A stretch of DNA of 64,000 nt from Pararhizobium polonicum. GTDB taxonomy: Bacteria; Pseudomonadota; Alphaproteobacteria; Rhizobiales; Rhizobiaceae. Below, in pieces: positions 33,658 to 42,714 of this stretch; the first letter of the stretch is position 1, and every line of letters starts with the position of its first letter. The notes below the pieces were generated by a model. It searched no databases. It was given only the letters and a program-made list of their open reading frames with translations, and was not told where the DNA came from. The translations under genes were made by a program, and so were the position numbers. Where the stretch lies: positions 124,001-188,000 of the forward strand of contig NZ_LGLV01000011.1 in the NCBI RefSeq assembly GCF_001687365.1, written 5' to 3'.

Positions 33658-34635
33658 ATGGCCGAAATATCCGGTTTGGTACTGCCGTTCTTCGGCCTGA
33701 TCTTTCTTGGTTATCTGACGGCCAGGCTGGCCCGGAATCCGGCCGGTGAGGGCGCCGGCGATGCCATGGGCTGGCTCAATACCTTCATCATCTATCTGGC
33801 CTTGCCCGCTTTGTTCTTCAAACTGGTTTCGAAGACGCCGATCGAGCAGTTGACCCGCTTCGATTTCGTTTTCGCCTCCATCGGTGCGACCTACACCGTG
33901 TTCGCGCTGGTTTTCGGCGCGGGCTATCTGATCCGCCGCAATTCTCTGGCCGAATCGACGGTGCAGGGATTGGCCGGAGCCTACGGCAATATCGGTTATA
34001 TGGGGCCGGGGCTGGCATTGCTGGCGCTGGGTGAACCGGCGGCGGTGCCGGTGGCGCTGATCTTCTGCTTCGAGAATGTGCTGCATTTCATGGTGGCGCC
34101 TGCGATGATGGCGCTGGCCGGCGATGAAAAGAGCGCACCCGGCAAGCTGGCCGTCAATATTGCCAGGAAGATCCTGCTGCACCCGTTCATCCTGTCGACG
34201 ATCGCCGGCGTGATCGCCGCATCGGTGTCGTTCCAGCCACCGCTTCCGGTTCAAAGGCTGATCGATTATCTGGCGCAGGCTGCGGCCCCTTGCGCCCTGT
34301 TTGCCATGGGCGTGACGCTGGCGCTGCGGCCTTTGAAACGCATCCCTGTTGAAATCGGCTATATCGTCCCGGCAAAGCTGATCCTGCATCCGGTACTGAT
34401 GTATCTGGTTGTGAGCTTCGCCGGCAATTTCGAGCCGGTCTGGGTGCAGACGGCCGTGCTTCTGGCCGCGCTGCCGACGGCGACCAATGTGTTCGTCATC
34501 GGCCAGCAATACGGTGTCTGGCAGGAGCGGGCGTCGGCCACCATCCTGATTACCACCGTCTTGTCGGTGGCAACGGTGACGATGCTGCTCTATCTCATCG
34601 GTTCAGGCGCTCTTCCGGCCGATCTTTTCCCGTAA
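33658..34635 (+). CDS. AEC family transporter (auxin efflux carrier-like)
   Basis: A 325-residue inner-membrane protein with about ten hydrophobic helices in two five-helix halves, the layout of the AEC (auxin efflux carrier) family that includes the malonate permease MdcF. Pfam-like blocks seen are FIIYLALPALFFKLV near the start, GAYGNIGYMGPGLAL in the middle, and ALPTATNVFVIGQQYG near the end. The substrate cannot be read off; organic acids are usual for bacterial members. Its 3' end overlaps the convergent UbiH-type gene by 33 bases. Confidence 0.88.
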   Translation: MAEISGLVLPFFGLIFLGYLTARLARNPAGEGAGDAMGWLNTFIIYLALPALFFKLVSKTPIEQLTRFDFVFASIGATYTVFALVFGAGYLIRRNSLAESTVQGLAGAYGNIGYMGPGLALLALGEPAAVPVALIFCFENVLHFMVAPAMMALAGDEKSAPGKLAVNIARKILLHPFILSTIAGVIAASVSFQPPLPVQRLIDYLAQAAAPCALFAMGVTLALRPLKRIPVEIGYIVPAKLILHPVLMYLVVSFAGNFEPVWVQTAVLLAALPTATNVFVIGQQYGVWQERASATILITTVLSVATVTMLLYLIGSGALPADLFP

Positions 34636-35808
34636 GGTGCCGCGCAGTGATTGCAGGGCGCTGCCGGGGTTGAGCCCTTCGCGCATCATCAGGTTGCGCA
34701 GCGGCGCAACGCTGGCCAATGCCTGCAGACCGGCTGCGCGCAGCATCTGCACCGGCAGGAAATCCGACAGCAGCGACCGATTGAGCAGATCGACGCTGAC
34801 GGTGCGCGACAGGATATCCGCCCGCCGTTTGGCGTTGTATCGCGCGCCGATGTCGTCGGGAATGGGCGCCGAACCCAGCAGCGAAACGGCCGCCATGATG
34901 TCGCGCAGGCTGAGGTTGAGCCCCTGTGCGCCGATCGGCGGGAAGGCGTGCGCGGCTTCTCCGATAAGGATCGCACGTCCCTTGCCGAAGGATTTGGCGG
35001 CCATGCCGGACAGCGGAAAGGACTGGGGCGTGCCTTCGACGGTCACTTTGCCGAGCATCGACTGCATGCGCTGTTCGACGGCCAGAGACAGCGCGTCGGG
35101 CGAGAGCGCCAGCGTTGCTTCCGTATCCTCCGGTTTCTGGACCCAGACGAGGCTCGAGCGCAAACCGCCGGGCAGGGGCACCTGCGTGAAAGGACCGTGC
35201 GGCGTGTGGAATTCCGTCGAGACGTTCTGATGCGCCACCTGATGGGCAAAGTTGAGCACGACGGCGCTTTGCGGATAGGACCAGTTGTGTATCTCGATCC
35301 CGGCCGCCTCGCGCACGCCGGACCTTCTGCCATCGGCCCCGACGACAAGGCTGGCGGTCACGGTGCGGCCGTCATCGAGCGTCAGGATCGCCCGTTCGGC
35401 CTCGAATGCAACCTGCGACAGGCTTGCGACGATACGGCTGAGCGACGGCCGGGCTTCCGCTTCTTTCTCCAGCAGAGCGAGAAAGGGCGTATTGGGAATA
35501 TTGTATCCGAAGGCATCGAGCCCGACCTCGGCGGCATGAAAGGTCACGGTCGGCGCCCGCAGCAGCCGGTTTGTCCCGTCGACGATTCGCATGCTGGAAA
35601 GCGGCGCCGCCAGTGGCGCGATCGCCGGCCAGAGACCAAGGTCACGGACGAGCGCGAGTGATTGATCCATCAGCGCCGTGGTGCGCCCGTCGGGCCGGCC
35701 GGCGGCAGGGGCGATCAGAGCGACGCTGCGGCCCGTGTCGGCAAGCGCCAGTGCTGCGAGCGATCCGGCCAGGCCTGCACCGACAACGGCAATTTCGAAG
35801 TGCTCCAT
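34603..35808 (-). CDS. UbiH/UbiF/COQ6-family FAD monooxygenase
   Basis: A 401-residue flavoprotein hydroxylase of the ubiquinone biosynthesis type, which adds a hydroxyl to the polyprenyl-phenol ring. It has the FAD motif VVGAGLAGSLAAL (residues 8-20), the GADGRRSGVRE segment and the second FAD motif LIGEAAHAFPPIGAQGLNL. Alphaproteobacteria often have a single broad hydroxylase of this group, so the exact ring position is not assigned. The start at 35808 begins the conserved Rossmann fold; the longer frame to 36003 is not conserved-looking. The last 33 bases overlap the AEC gene tail to tail. Confidence 0.88.
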   Translation of the reverse strand: MEHFEIAVVGAGLAGSLAALALADTGRSVALIAPAAGRPDGRTTALMDQSLALVRDLGLWPAIAPLAAPLSSMRIVDGTNRLLRAPTVTFHAAEVGLDAFGYNIPNTPFLALLEKEAEARPSLSRIVASLSQVAFEAERAILTLDDGRTVTASLVVGADGRRSGVREAAGIEIHNWSYPQSAVVLNFAHQVAHQNVSTEFHTPHGPFTQVPLPGGLRSSLVWVQKPEDTEATLALSPDALSLAVEQRMQSMLGKVTVEGTPQSFPLSGMAAKSFGKGRAILIGEAAHAFPPIGAQGLNLSLRDIMAAVSLLGSAPIPDDIGARYNAKRRADILSRTVSVDLLNRSLLSDFLPVQMLRAAGLQALASVAPLRNLMMREGLNPGSALQSLRGTLREKIGRKSA

Positions 35809-36089
35809 GGCGTCCGGTCCCTGTGCATAGATGGTATGACAAGCGCTATTCTTAACCGTCACCGGCTGCGAAGGAAATGGGGTGAAATGGCGCAGATGGC
35901 GGGGCCGCATCCACAGCTGATTGCCGCGCTTTTCCAGAGAGTTGTGAATTTTGCTGGCAGCCAATCCGAAACGGTGCATATTACCGGCAACACCGCGCGA
36001 CAAGGCGGGTACGGGAGCGTGGGCCGTGACAATGGCCGGTTCAGCATGCTTCGGGGGAAGCGCAGAGTAAGGACAGGGTGCGTCTGCCG

Positions 36090-36815
36090 ATGAAGTTTTT
36101 CAATTACAAGCGCGTGCCCTACGCGGAAATACGCGCCTTTTCCGTCCATATCCTCACCGCATCCGGCTCGTTCCTAGCCTTTCTCGGCGTCGTTGCCGCT
36201 GCCGAACACCGGTTTGTCGACATGTTCTGGTGGCTGGGGCTGGCGCTTGCGGTCGACGGGATCGATGGTCCGATTGCCCGCAAGGTGCGCGTCAAGGAAG
36301 TGCTGCCCAACTGGTCCGGCGATACGCTCGACAATGTCATCGACTATGTGACCTATGTGCTGCTTCCTGCCTTTGCGCTGTATCAGAGCGGCATGATCGG
36401 CGAGCCCTGGTCCTTCTTTGCCGCCGGCGCGATTGTCGTCTCGAGCGCAATCTATTACGCCGATATGGGCATGAAGACCGACGAATATTTCTTTTCCGGC
36501 TTTCCTGTCGTCTGGAACATGGTGGTGTTCACGCTCTTCGTCATCGACGCCAGCGAACTGGCTGCCTCGATCGTCGTGTTCGTCTCGGTCGTCCTTACCT
36601 TCATGCCGATCAATTTTCTGCATCCGGTGCGTGTCCAGCGTCTGAGGCTGCTCAATCTCGCGGTCTTTACCGTCTGGTCGGTGCTCAGCGGCTATGCGCT
36701 GCTGCTGCATTTCGATACGCCCGCATGGGTCGTCGCCGGCGTCGTCGGCACCGGCATCTATCTCTATGTCATCGGTTTCGTCTTGCAGATATTCCCCCGC
36801 CTTGGGCGGGGTTGA
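36090..36815 (+). CDS. pcs: Phosphatidylcholine synthase
   Basis: Pcs condenses CDP-diacylglycerol with choline to make phosphatidylcholine in one step, a pathway typical of rhizobia and other host-associated bacteria. The 241-residue membrane protein has several hydrophobic helices and the CDP-alcohol phosphotransferase motif DGIDGPIARKVR...GDTLDNVID near residues 55-87, with the conserved aspartates. The ATG at 36090 begins the conserved segment; a GTG at 36078 is in frame. qor follows after 9 bases with a near-perfect binding site, so the two share an mRNA. Confidence 0.93.
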   Translation: MKFFNYKRVPYAEIRAFSVHILTASGSFLAFLGVVAAAEHRFVDMFWWLGLALAVDGIDGPIARKVRVKEVLPNWSGDTLDNVIDYVTYVLLPAFALYQSGMIGEPWSFFAAGAIVVSSAIYYADMGMKTDEYFFSGFPVVWNMVVFTLFVIDASELAASIVVFVSVVLTFMPINFLHPVRVQRLRLLNLAVFTVWSVLSGYALLLHFDTPAWVVAGVVGTGIYLYVIGFVLQIFPRLGRG

Positions 36816-36824
36816 GGAGGTTTC

Positions 36825-37802
36825 ATGGCACAGGCCATCATGGTGCGCTCGCTTGGCGGGCCGGACGTTCTGAAAATCGAGGGCATCACGCTGTCGGCCC
36901 CCGGGCCGGGCGAAGTTCAGATTCGCCAGGTCGCGGTCGGCGTCAATTTCATCGACGTCTATTTCCGGACCGGCCTCTACAAGTCGGCGGAAGGGCTGCC
37001 CTTCATTCCCGGCAAGGAAGGCGCCGGCGTCGTCACCGCGGTGGGCGCCAATGTCAACACGTTCTCGGTCGGCGATCGCGTCGCCTATGCGTCGTCTGAC
37101 GGTGCCTATGCCAGCGAGCGCAACATCGAGATTTCGCAACTGGTGAAAGTGCCTGACGACATCACGCTGGAAACCGCGGCGGCGATGATGCTGAAGGGCA
37201 TGACAGCGCAGTACCTGCTCAACCAGACCTTCAAGGTCGGCCCTGGAACCACATTGCTGTTTCATGCGGCAGCCGGCGGTGTCGGTCTGATCGCAGGCCA
37301 GTGGGCCAAGGCGCTCGGCGCCACCGTTATCGGTACGGCCGGTTCGCAGGACAAGATCGACCTGGCGCTGGCCCATGGCTACGATCATGTCATCAACTAC
37401 CGCACGGACAATTTCGTGGCCCAGGTCAAGGAGATCACCAACGGCAAGGGCGTCGATGTCGTCTATGACTCGGTTGGCAAGGACACCTATCCCGCCTCGC
37501 TCGACTGCATCAAGCCGCGTGGCCTCTGGGTCAGCTTCGGCAATTCTTCCGGTCCCGTAGAGGGCGTCAATATCGGCATTCTCGCGCAGAAGGGTTCGCT
37601 GTTTGCCACGCGCCCGACCTTGTTCAGCTATGTGTCGACGCGGCCCGCTCTGGAGGCATGTGCAAAGTCTCTGTTTGATATTGTGCAAAGCAACAAAGTG
37701 CGTATCAATATCAACCAGACCTATGCATTGGCCGATGCAAGCCAGGCGCATGCGGATCTCGAAGCAAGAAAAACGAGCGGAACAACATTGCTGATTCCTT
37801 GA
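36825..37802 (+). CDS. qor: NADPH:quinone oxidoreductase, zeta-crystallin type
   Basis: A 325-residue medium-chain dehydrogenase/reductase without structural zinc ligands, reducing quinones with NADPH. It shows the family blocks VNFIDVYFRTGLY, GKEGAGVV, the alcohol-dehydrogenase-like LLFHAAAGGVGLIAGQWAKALGA nucleotide motif (GGVG), and GKGVDVVYDSVG. GAGGAGG lies 6 bases before the ATG. It follows pcs by 9 bases, in the same order as in other rhizobia as far as I recall. No role in lipid synthesis is implied by the sequence. Confidence 0.92.
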   Translation: MAQAIMVRSLGGPDVLKIEGITLSAPGPGEVQIRQVAVGVNFIDVYFRTGLYKSAEGLPFIPGKEGAGVVTAVGANVNTFSVGDRVAYASSDGAYASERNIEISQLVKVPDDITLETAAAMMLKGMTAQYLLNQTFKVGPGTTLLFHAAAGGVGLIAGQWAKALGATVIGTAGSQDKIDLALAHGYDHVINYRTDNFVAQVKEITNGKGVDVVYDSVGKDTYPASLDCIKPRGLWVSFGNSSGPVEGVNIGILAQKGSLFATRPTLFSYVSTRPALEACAKSLFDIVQSNKVRININQTYALADASQAHADLEARKTSGTTLLIP

Positions 37803-37877
37803 GGCAAGCCGGAAAGGCAGCCAGGGTCGCGAAGCATTGAGAAAAGAGGGGACGGCGTGCCGGCTGAGGGAGAACCC

Positions 37878-39431
37878 GTGAACGGTCCATTGCTGGCTGT
37901 TGGCCAATTGACGAAACTGTTCGGCACATTCGCTGCCTGTGACGGAATCAATCTCGATATCAGGCCGGGTGAAATCCATGCGCTTCTGGGCGAGAATGGC
38001 GCCGGCAAATCGACTCTCGTCAAGATGCTGTTCGGCGTGCTGGCCCCCACCAGCGGCGAGATCGTCTGGCAGGGGCAACCGGTGCGGATCGTCAGCCCGA
38101 GTGCGGCGCGCAAACTCGGCATCGGCATGGTGTTCCAGCATTTTTCGCTGTTCGAGGCGTTGACGGTTGCGGAAAACATCGCCCTGTCGATGGATCCCGG
38201 CGTCTCCCTTTCGAAGATCGCCAGGGAAGCCTCGGATCTGTCGCATGCCTACGGCCTTCCGCTCGATCCGCATGCGCATGTGGCCGACCTTTCGGTTGGC
38301 GAACGCCAGCGCATCGAGATCGTCCGGGCGCTGCTGCAGAACCCCAAACTGATCATTCTCGACGAGCCGACCTCGGTGCTGACCCCGCAGGAGGCCGACC
38401 GGCTGTTCGAAACGCTGAACAAGCTCAAGTCCGAGGGGCGTTCCGTTCTCTATATCAGCCACCGTCTGGAAGAGGTGCAGCGCATCTGCGACCGTGCGAC
38501 GGTGCTGCGCCACGGCAAAGTGACCGGCGCCTGCGATCCGCGCAAGGAAACACCGTCCTCGCTGGCGCGGATGATGGTCGGCAGCGATGTCGCGCATGTC
38601 AGCGCTGAGGGAACGAACACCAAGGGCGCGGTCAAGCTTGAGGCCCGGCATCTGTCTGCTTCGGCGAGAACGCCCTTTGCCGTTTCGCTGAAAAACATCT
38701 GCCTCAAGGTCCACGCAGGCGAGGTTCTGGCGATCGCCGGTGTTGCCGGAAACGGGCAGGGCGAGCTTTTTGATGCGCTGTCGGGCGAATATCCGGTCGC
38801 CAGCGACGATGTCATTCGCATATCCGACAAGCCTGTCGGCACCCGCGGCATCAATGCCCGCCGGCTGATGGGCGCGGGGTTTGTGCCGGAGGAGCGGCAT
38901 GGACACGCAGCCGTGTCGGCTCTGTCGCTCTCCGACAATCTCGTGCTCGCCCGCAGCCAGTCCGATCGCCGGGCCTTTCTCGGTGGCGGCGTGCTCGGGC
39001 TCATCCGGCAGGATGCGGTGAAAATGGCGGCAAAGCGCATTTCCGCGGCCATGGACGTGCGCAAGAGCGGGGAAAACCCGCCTGCCGGCTCGCTGTCGGG
39101 CGGCAACCTGCAAAAATTCATCGTCGGCCGCGAACTCGACCGCCAGCCGACGGTTCTGGTCGTCAATCAGCCGACCTGGGGTGTCGATGCCGGTGCGGCC
39201 AGCCGCATCCGCCAGGCGCTCGTCGATCTCGCCAAATCCGGCTCCGCCGTGCTGGTCATCAGCCAGGATCTGGACGAGATTTTCGAGGTGGCGACTGAGA
39301 TCGCGGTGATCAGCGAAGGCAAGCTTTCCGACATTTACCCTGCCGCTGAACTGTCGCGGGAAAAGATCGGCCTACTGATGGGCGGCATGTATGGCAAGAC
39401 CGAGACCGCGGAGACGGCGCATGCGCATTGA
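37878..39431 (+). CDS. BMP-type (nucleoside) ABC transporter, ATP-binding protein
   Basis: A 517-residue duplicated ABC ATPase. The N-terminal half has Walker A GENGAGKST, the signature LSVGERQRIEI and Walker B LIILDEPTS. The C-terminal half is degenerate at Walker A (GVAGNGQGE) but keeps LSGGNLQK, as usual for this class of sugar and nucleoside importers. GTG 37878 is chosen because GAGGGAG lies 6 bases upstream; an earlier GTG at 37857 has none. It overlaps the first permease by 11 bases. With two permeases and a BMP-type binding protein it forms one importer, probably for nucleosides. Confidence 0.92.
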   Translation: MNGPLLAVGQLTKLFGTFAACDGINLDIRPGEIHALLGENGAGKSTLVKMLFGVLAPTSGEIVWQGQPVRIVSPSAARKLGIGMVFQHFSLFEALTVAENIALSMDPGVSLSKIAREASDLSHAYGLPLDPHAHVADLSVGERQRIEIVRALLQNPKLIILDEPTSVLTPQEADRLFETLNKLKSEGRSVLYISHRLEEVQRICDRATVLRHGKVTGACDPRKETPSSLARMMVGSDVAHVSAEGTNTKGAVKLEARHLSASARTPFAVSLKNICLKVHAGEVLAIAGVAGNGQGELFDALSGEYPVASDDVIRISDKPVGTRGINARRLMGAGFVPEERHGHAAVSALSLSDNLVLARSQSDRRAFLGGGVLGLIRQDAVKMAAKRISAAMDVRKSGENPPAGSLSGGNLQKFIVGRELDRQPTVLVVNQPTWGVDAGAASRIRQALVDLAKSGSAVLVISQDLDEIFEVATEIAVISEGKLSDIYPAAELSREKIGLLMGGMYGKTETAETAHAH

Positions 39432-40515
39432 ACTGGAAAGACGCCCGGACATTTCCAGGCTGTATTCGATTCTATCGCCGTTCATTGCGCTCGGGCTGAC
39501 GTTGATCTTCGGCGGCATCATGTTCATGCTGCTGGGCAAGGATCCGGTGGCGGCGCTCTACAGTTTCTTCATCGAACCGTTGACCGAGATCTGGTCGCTG
39601 CACGAACTGGCGATCAAGGCGGCACCGCTCATTCTGATCGCGGTCGGTCTTTCGGTGTGTTTCCGCTCGAACAACTGGAATATCGGGGCCGAAGGCCAGT
39701 TCATCATGGGGGCGATCGCCGGCTCTATCCTGCCCGTGGTCTTCCACGAGTGGCATTCGCCTTGGGTGCTGCCGCTGATGATGGTGTTCGGCATGCTCGG
39801 CGGTGCGCTGTTTGCGGGTATTCCCGCCTTTCTCAAGGCGCACCTGAACACCAATGAAATCCTCACCAGCCTGATGCTGGTCTATGTCGCGCAACTGTTC
39901 CTCGACTGGCTGGTGCGTGGCCCCTGGCGCAATCCGGGTGGCATGAACTTTCCCGAGACGCGAACCTTTGACGCGTCGGCCGTCCTGCCGGAAATGATCG
40001 CTTCGGGCCGGGCCCATTGGGGCTTCGGTTTCGCGATCCTGGCGGCCATCCTGATCTGGTTCATGATGCGTTACACGCTGAAGGGCTTCGAGATCACTGT
40101 GCTCGGGCAATCCGAGCGGGCAGGGCGATTTGCCGGCTTCTCGTCGCGCAAGATGATCTGGTTTTCCATGCTGCTGTCGGGCGCGCTGGCAGGTCTTGCC
40201 GGTATCGCCGAGGTCAGCGGCGCCATCCAGCAATTGCGCCCGGTCATTTCGCCCGGTTATGGCTTCACCGCGATCATCGTCGCCTTCCTCGGACGGCTCA
40301 ATCCGCTCGGGATTATCGTCGCAGGCCTTGTTCTGGCGCTCACCTATCTTGGCGGCGAGGCGGTGCAGGTTTCGCTGCAAATTTCCGACAAGCCGATCCG
40401 GGTTTTCCAGGGGCTTCTGCTGTTCTTCGTCCTCTCCTGCGACACGCTGATTCACTACAAGATCAGGATCGTCTGGGCTGATCTGAGCGACACGACTGCG
40501 GATGGGGTGCGCTGA
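39421..40515 (+). CDS. BMP-type ABC transporter permease 1
   Basis: A 364-residue inner-membrane permease of the BPD_transp_2 family with about ten hydrophobic helices; NIGAEGQFIMGAIAG is the typical block of nucleoside-type permeases. The start ATG 39421 lies inside the end of the ATPase gene (11-base overlap), and the stop overlaps the next start by one base (TGATG), so all three are translationally coupled. Confidence 0.92.
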   Translation: MRIELERRPDISRLYSILSPFIALGLTLIFGGIMFMLLGKDPVAALYSFFIEPLTEIWSLHELAIKAAPLILIAVGLSVCFRSNNWNIGAEGQFIMGAIAGSILPVVFHEWHSPWVLPLMMVFGMLGGALFAGIPAFLKAHLNTNEILTSLMLVYVAQLFLDWLVRGPWRNPGGMNFPETRTFDASAVLPEMIASGRAHWGFGFAILAAILIWFMMRYTLKGFEITVLGQSERAGRFAGFSSRKMIWFSMLLSGALAGLAGIAEVSGAIQQLRPVISPGYGFTAIIVAFLGRLNPLGIIVAGLVLALTYLGGEAVQVSLQISDKPIRVFQGLLLFFVLSCDTLIHYKIRIVWADLSDTTADGVR

Positions 40516-41435
40516 TGGGAATTTTCGAAGCCATCCTGCTGACGGTCATCACGGCGGCGACACCGCTGGTTCTGGCGGCCATCGGTGAGCTCGTTACCGA
40601 ACGTTCCGGTGTTCTCAATCTCGGTGTCGAGGGCATGATGATCATGGGGGCCGCATGCGCCTTCATCGCCACGCAATTGACGGGCTCCCCCTATGTCGGC
40701 ATCCTCGCAGGCATCGTGTCCGGGGCGTTGTTCTCGCTGCTGTTCGGCTTTCTGACCTTGACGCTCGTTGCCAACCAGGTCGCGACGGGGTTGGCCTTGA
40801 CCATTCTCGGGCTCGGCGTCTCCGGCATGATCGGTGAAGCCTATGTCGGGCAATCCGGCATAAAACTGCCGCAGATCGTCTTTCCGGTTCTGTCGGATAT
40901 CCCGTTTCTGGGGCCGCTTCTGTTCAAGCAGGATCTGATCTTCTATCTATCGATCGCGCTTGTCGCGGGCGTGCACTGGTTCCTGTTCAGAAGCCGCGCC
41001 GGATTGAAACTGCGCTCCGTCGGAGACAGCCATGCCTCGGCCCATGCGCTCGGCATCAATGTCATCCGCACACGTTATCTGGCCGTCATGTTCGGCGGCG
41101 CCTGCGCCGGGCTGGCCGGTGCGCAGCTGTCATTGGTCTATACGCCGCAATGGGCGGAAAACATGTCGGCCGGGCGCGGCTGGATTGCACTGGCGCTGGT
41201 CGTCTTTGCGTCCTGGCGGCCGTGGCGGATCGTTATTGGCGGTTACCTGTTCGGCGCCGTGTCGATCAGCCAGCTTTATGCACAGGCGTTCGGCATCGGA
41301 ATTCCGTCGCAGTTTCTTTCTGCTCTTCCCTATCTGGCGACAATCGTCGTACTAATCCTCATCTCGCATAATCGGCGGATGACGCTGATCAATACACCGG
41401 CGGCGCTGGGCAAACCTTTCGTGCCCGACCGGTGA
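40515..41435 (+). CDS. BMP-type ABC transporter permease 2
   Basis: A 306-residue partner permease of the same family, with NLGVEGMMIMGAACAF as the counterpart of the permease 1 block. It begins at the TGATG junction with permease 1 and is followed after 43 bases by the binding protein. Its C-terminal loop ends in a short cytoplasmic tail. Confidence 0.92.
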   Translation: MGIFEAILLTVITAATPLVLAAIGELVTERSGVLNLGVEGMMIMGAACAFIATQLTGSPYVGILAGIVSGALFSLLFGFLTLTLVANQVATGLALTILGLGVSGMIGEAYVGQSGIKLPQIVFPVLSDIPFLGPLLFKQDLIFYLSIALVAGVHWFLFRSRAGLKLRSVGDSHASAHALGINVIRTRYLAVMFGGACAGLAGAQLSLVYTPQWAENMSAGRGWIALALVVFASWRPWRIVIGGYLFGAVSISQLYAQAFGIGIPSQFLSALPYLATIVVLILISHNRRMTLINTPAALGKPFVPDR

Positions 41436-41478
41436 TTCAAAAGACAACATCAGAATACTCAAACCGACAGGGGTCAAA

Positions 41479-42549
41479 ATGAAAAAACTTCTCTTCGCAC
41501 TCGCCACGACGGCAGCCGTGATCGGCTTTTCCGCCGCTGCGAACGCCGCCGACAAGGCAAAGATCTGCTTCGTCTATGTCGGCTCGAAGACCGACGGCGG
41601 CTGGACTCAGGCGCATGACCTTGGCCGCCTGGAGCTTGAAAAAGCCCTTGGCGACAAGATTGAAACGCAGTTCCTCGAAAACGTTCCGGAAGGTCCGGAT
41701 GCCGAGCGCGCCATCGAGCGCCTGGCGCGGTCCGGCTGCGGCCTGATCTTCACCACCTCGTTCGGCTTCATGGATGCCACCGTCAAGATCGCCGCGAAGT
41801 TCCCGGATGTGAAGTTCGAGCATGCGACCGGCTACAAGACGGCACCGAACCTTGCCACCTACAACAGCCGCTTCTACGAAGGCCGCTATATCCAGGGCCA
41901 GATCGCGGCCAAGGTCTCTAAGGACGGTGTTGCCGGTTACATCGCGTCCTTCCCGATCCCGGAAGTGGTGATGGGGATCAATTCCTTCCTGATCGGCGCA
42001 CGTTCGATCAATCCCGACTTCAAGCTGAAGGTCGTATGGGCAAACACCTGGTTTGACCCGGGCAAGGAAGCCGATGCCGCCAAGGCACTGATCGACCAGG
42101 GCGTCGATGTGTTGACGCAGCATACCGACACCACCGCGCCGATGCAGGTTGCCGCCGAACGTGGCATCAAGGCCTTCGGCCAGGCATCCGACATGATCAA
42201 GGCCGGCCCGGAAACGCAGCTGACCGCGATCGTCGATACCTGGGGCGCCTACTACATCAAGCGCACCCAGGCCTTTATCGACGGCAAGTGGGAAACGACC
42301 TCGAGCTGGGACGGCCTCAAGGACGGCATCCTGTCGATGGCGCCCTATACCAACATGCCCGACGACGTGAAGGCGCTGGCGGAAGAAACCCAGAAGAAGA
42401 TCGAATCGGGCGAACTGAAGCCCTTCACCGGCCCGCTGAAAAAGCAGGACGGTTCCGAGTGGCTGGCCGCTGGCGTATCGTCGGATGACGGCACGCTGCT
42501 CGGCATGAACTTCTACGTTGAAGGCGTCGACGACAAGCTGCCGCAATAA
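41479..42549 (+). CDS. BMP-family substrate-binding protein
   Basis: A 356-residue periplasmic protein of the BmpA/Med family that binds purine nucleosides in the characterised members. A Sec signal peptide (residues 1-23, ending ANA) has no lipobox Cys, unlike the lipoproteins of spirochaetes. Blocks KICFVYVGSKTDGGWTQAHDLG and FTTSFGFMDATV are typical. It is last in the four-gene importer operon and has its own terminator, so its level may be tuned separately. The substrate, nucleoside, is inferred from the family. Confidence 0.9.
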   Translation: MKKLLFALATTAAVIGFSAAANAADKAKICFVYVGSKTDGGWTQAHDLGRLELEKALGDKIETQFLENVPEGPDAERAIERLARSGCGLIFTTSFGFMDATVKIAAKFPDVKFEHATGYKTAPNLATYNSRFYEGRYIQGQIAAKVSKDGVAGYIASFPIPEVVMGINSFLIGARSINPDFKLKVVWANTWFDPGKEADAAKALIDQGVDVLTQHTDTTAPMQVAAERGIKAFGQASDMIKAGPETQLTAIVDTWGAYYIKRTQAFIDGKWETTSSWDGLKDGILSMAPYTNMPDDVKALAEETQKKIESGELKPFTGPLKKQDGSEWLAAGVSSDDGTLLGMNFYVEGVDDKLPQ

Positions 42550-42575
42550 ATTCGGGCTTGTATTTTGCAATCAGG

Positions 42576-42603
42576 GAGGGCGGCCGCAGGGGCGCCCTCT
42601 TTT
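42576..42603 (+). terminator. Rho-independent terminator after the BMP binding protein
   Basis: A 7-bp stem GAGGGCG / CGCCCTC with a 10-base loop and four T residues, starting 26 bases past the stop. It separates the two neighbouring ABC transporter operons. Confidence 0.82.
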
Positions 42604-42656
42604 GATTCCGGCTTGGGAAAATTTGCGCAAACCAGGCAAAATACGGTTTACATAAG

Positions 42657-42669
42657 TCATATAGTATGA
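42657..42669. promoter_or_regulatory. Candidate operator upstream of ytfQ
   Basis: TCATA-TAG-TATGA is a perfect 5-bp inverted repeat 46 bases before the ytfQ start, in an AT-rich promoter-like stretch. It is a plausible site for the FadR-type regulator encoded at the end of this operon (47406-48173), but other regulators are not excluded. Confidence 0.4.
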
Positions 42670-42714
42670 TTTTTTACCTGTGCTGCGAGGAGCAGCTTTC
42701 TTTGGGAGGAAATC

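Noticed and set aside
36174-39113. 979-residue frame antisense to pcs, qor and the ABC gene
   Set aside because: It spans four well-supported plus-strand genes and has no motif; in high-GC genomes such long antisense frames are common.
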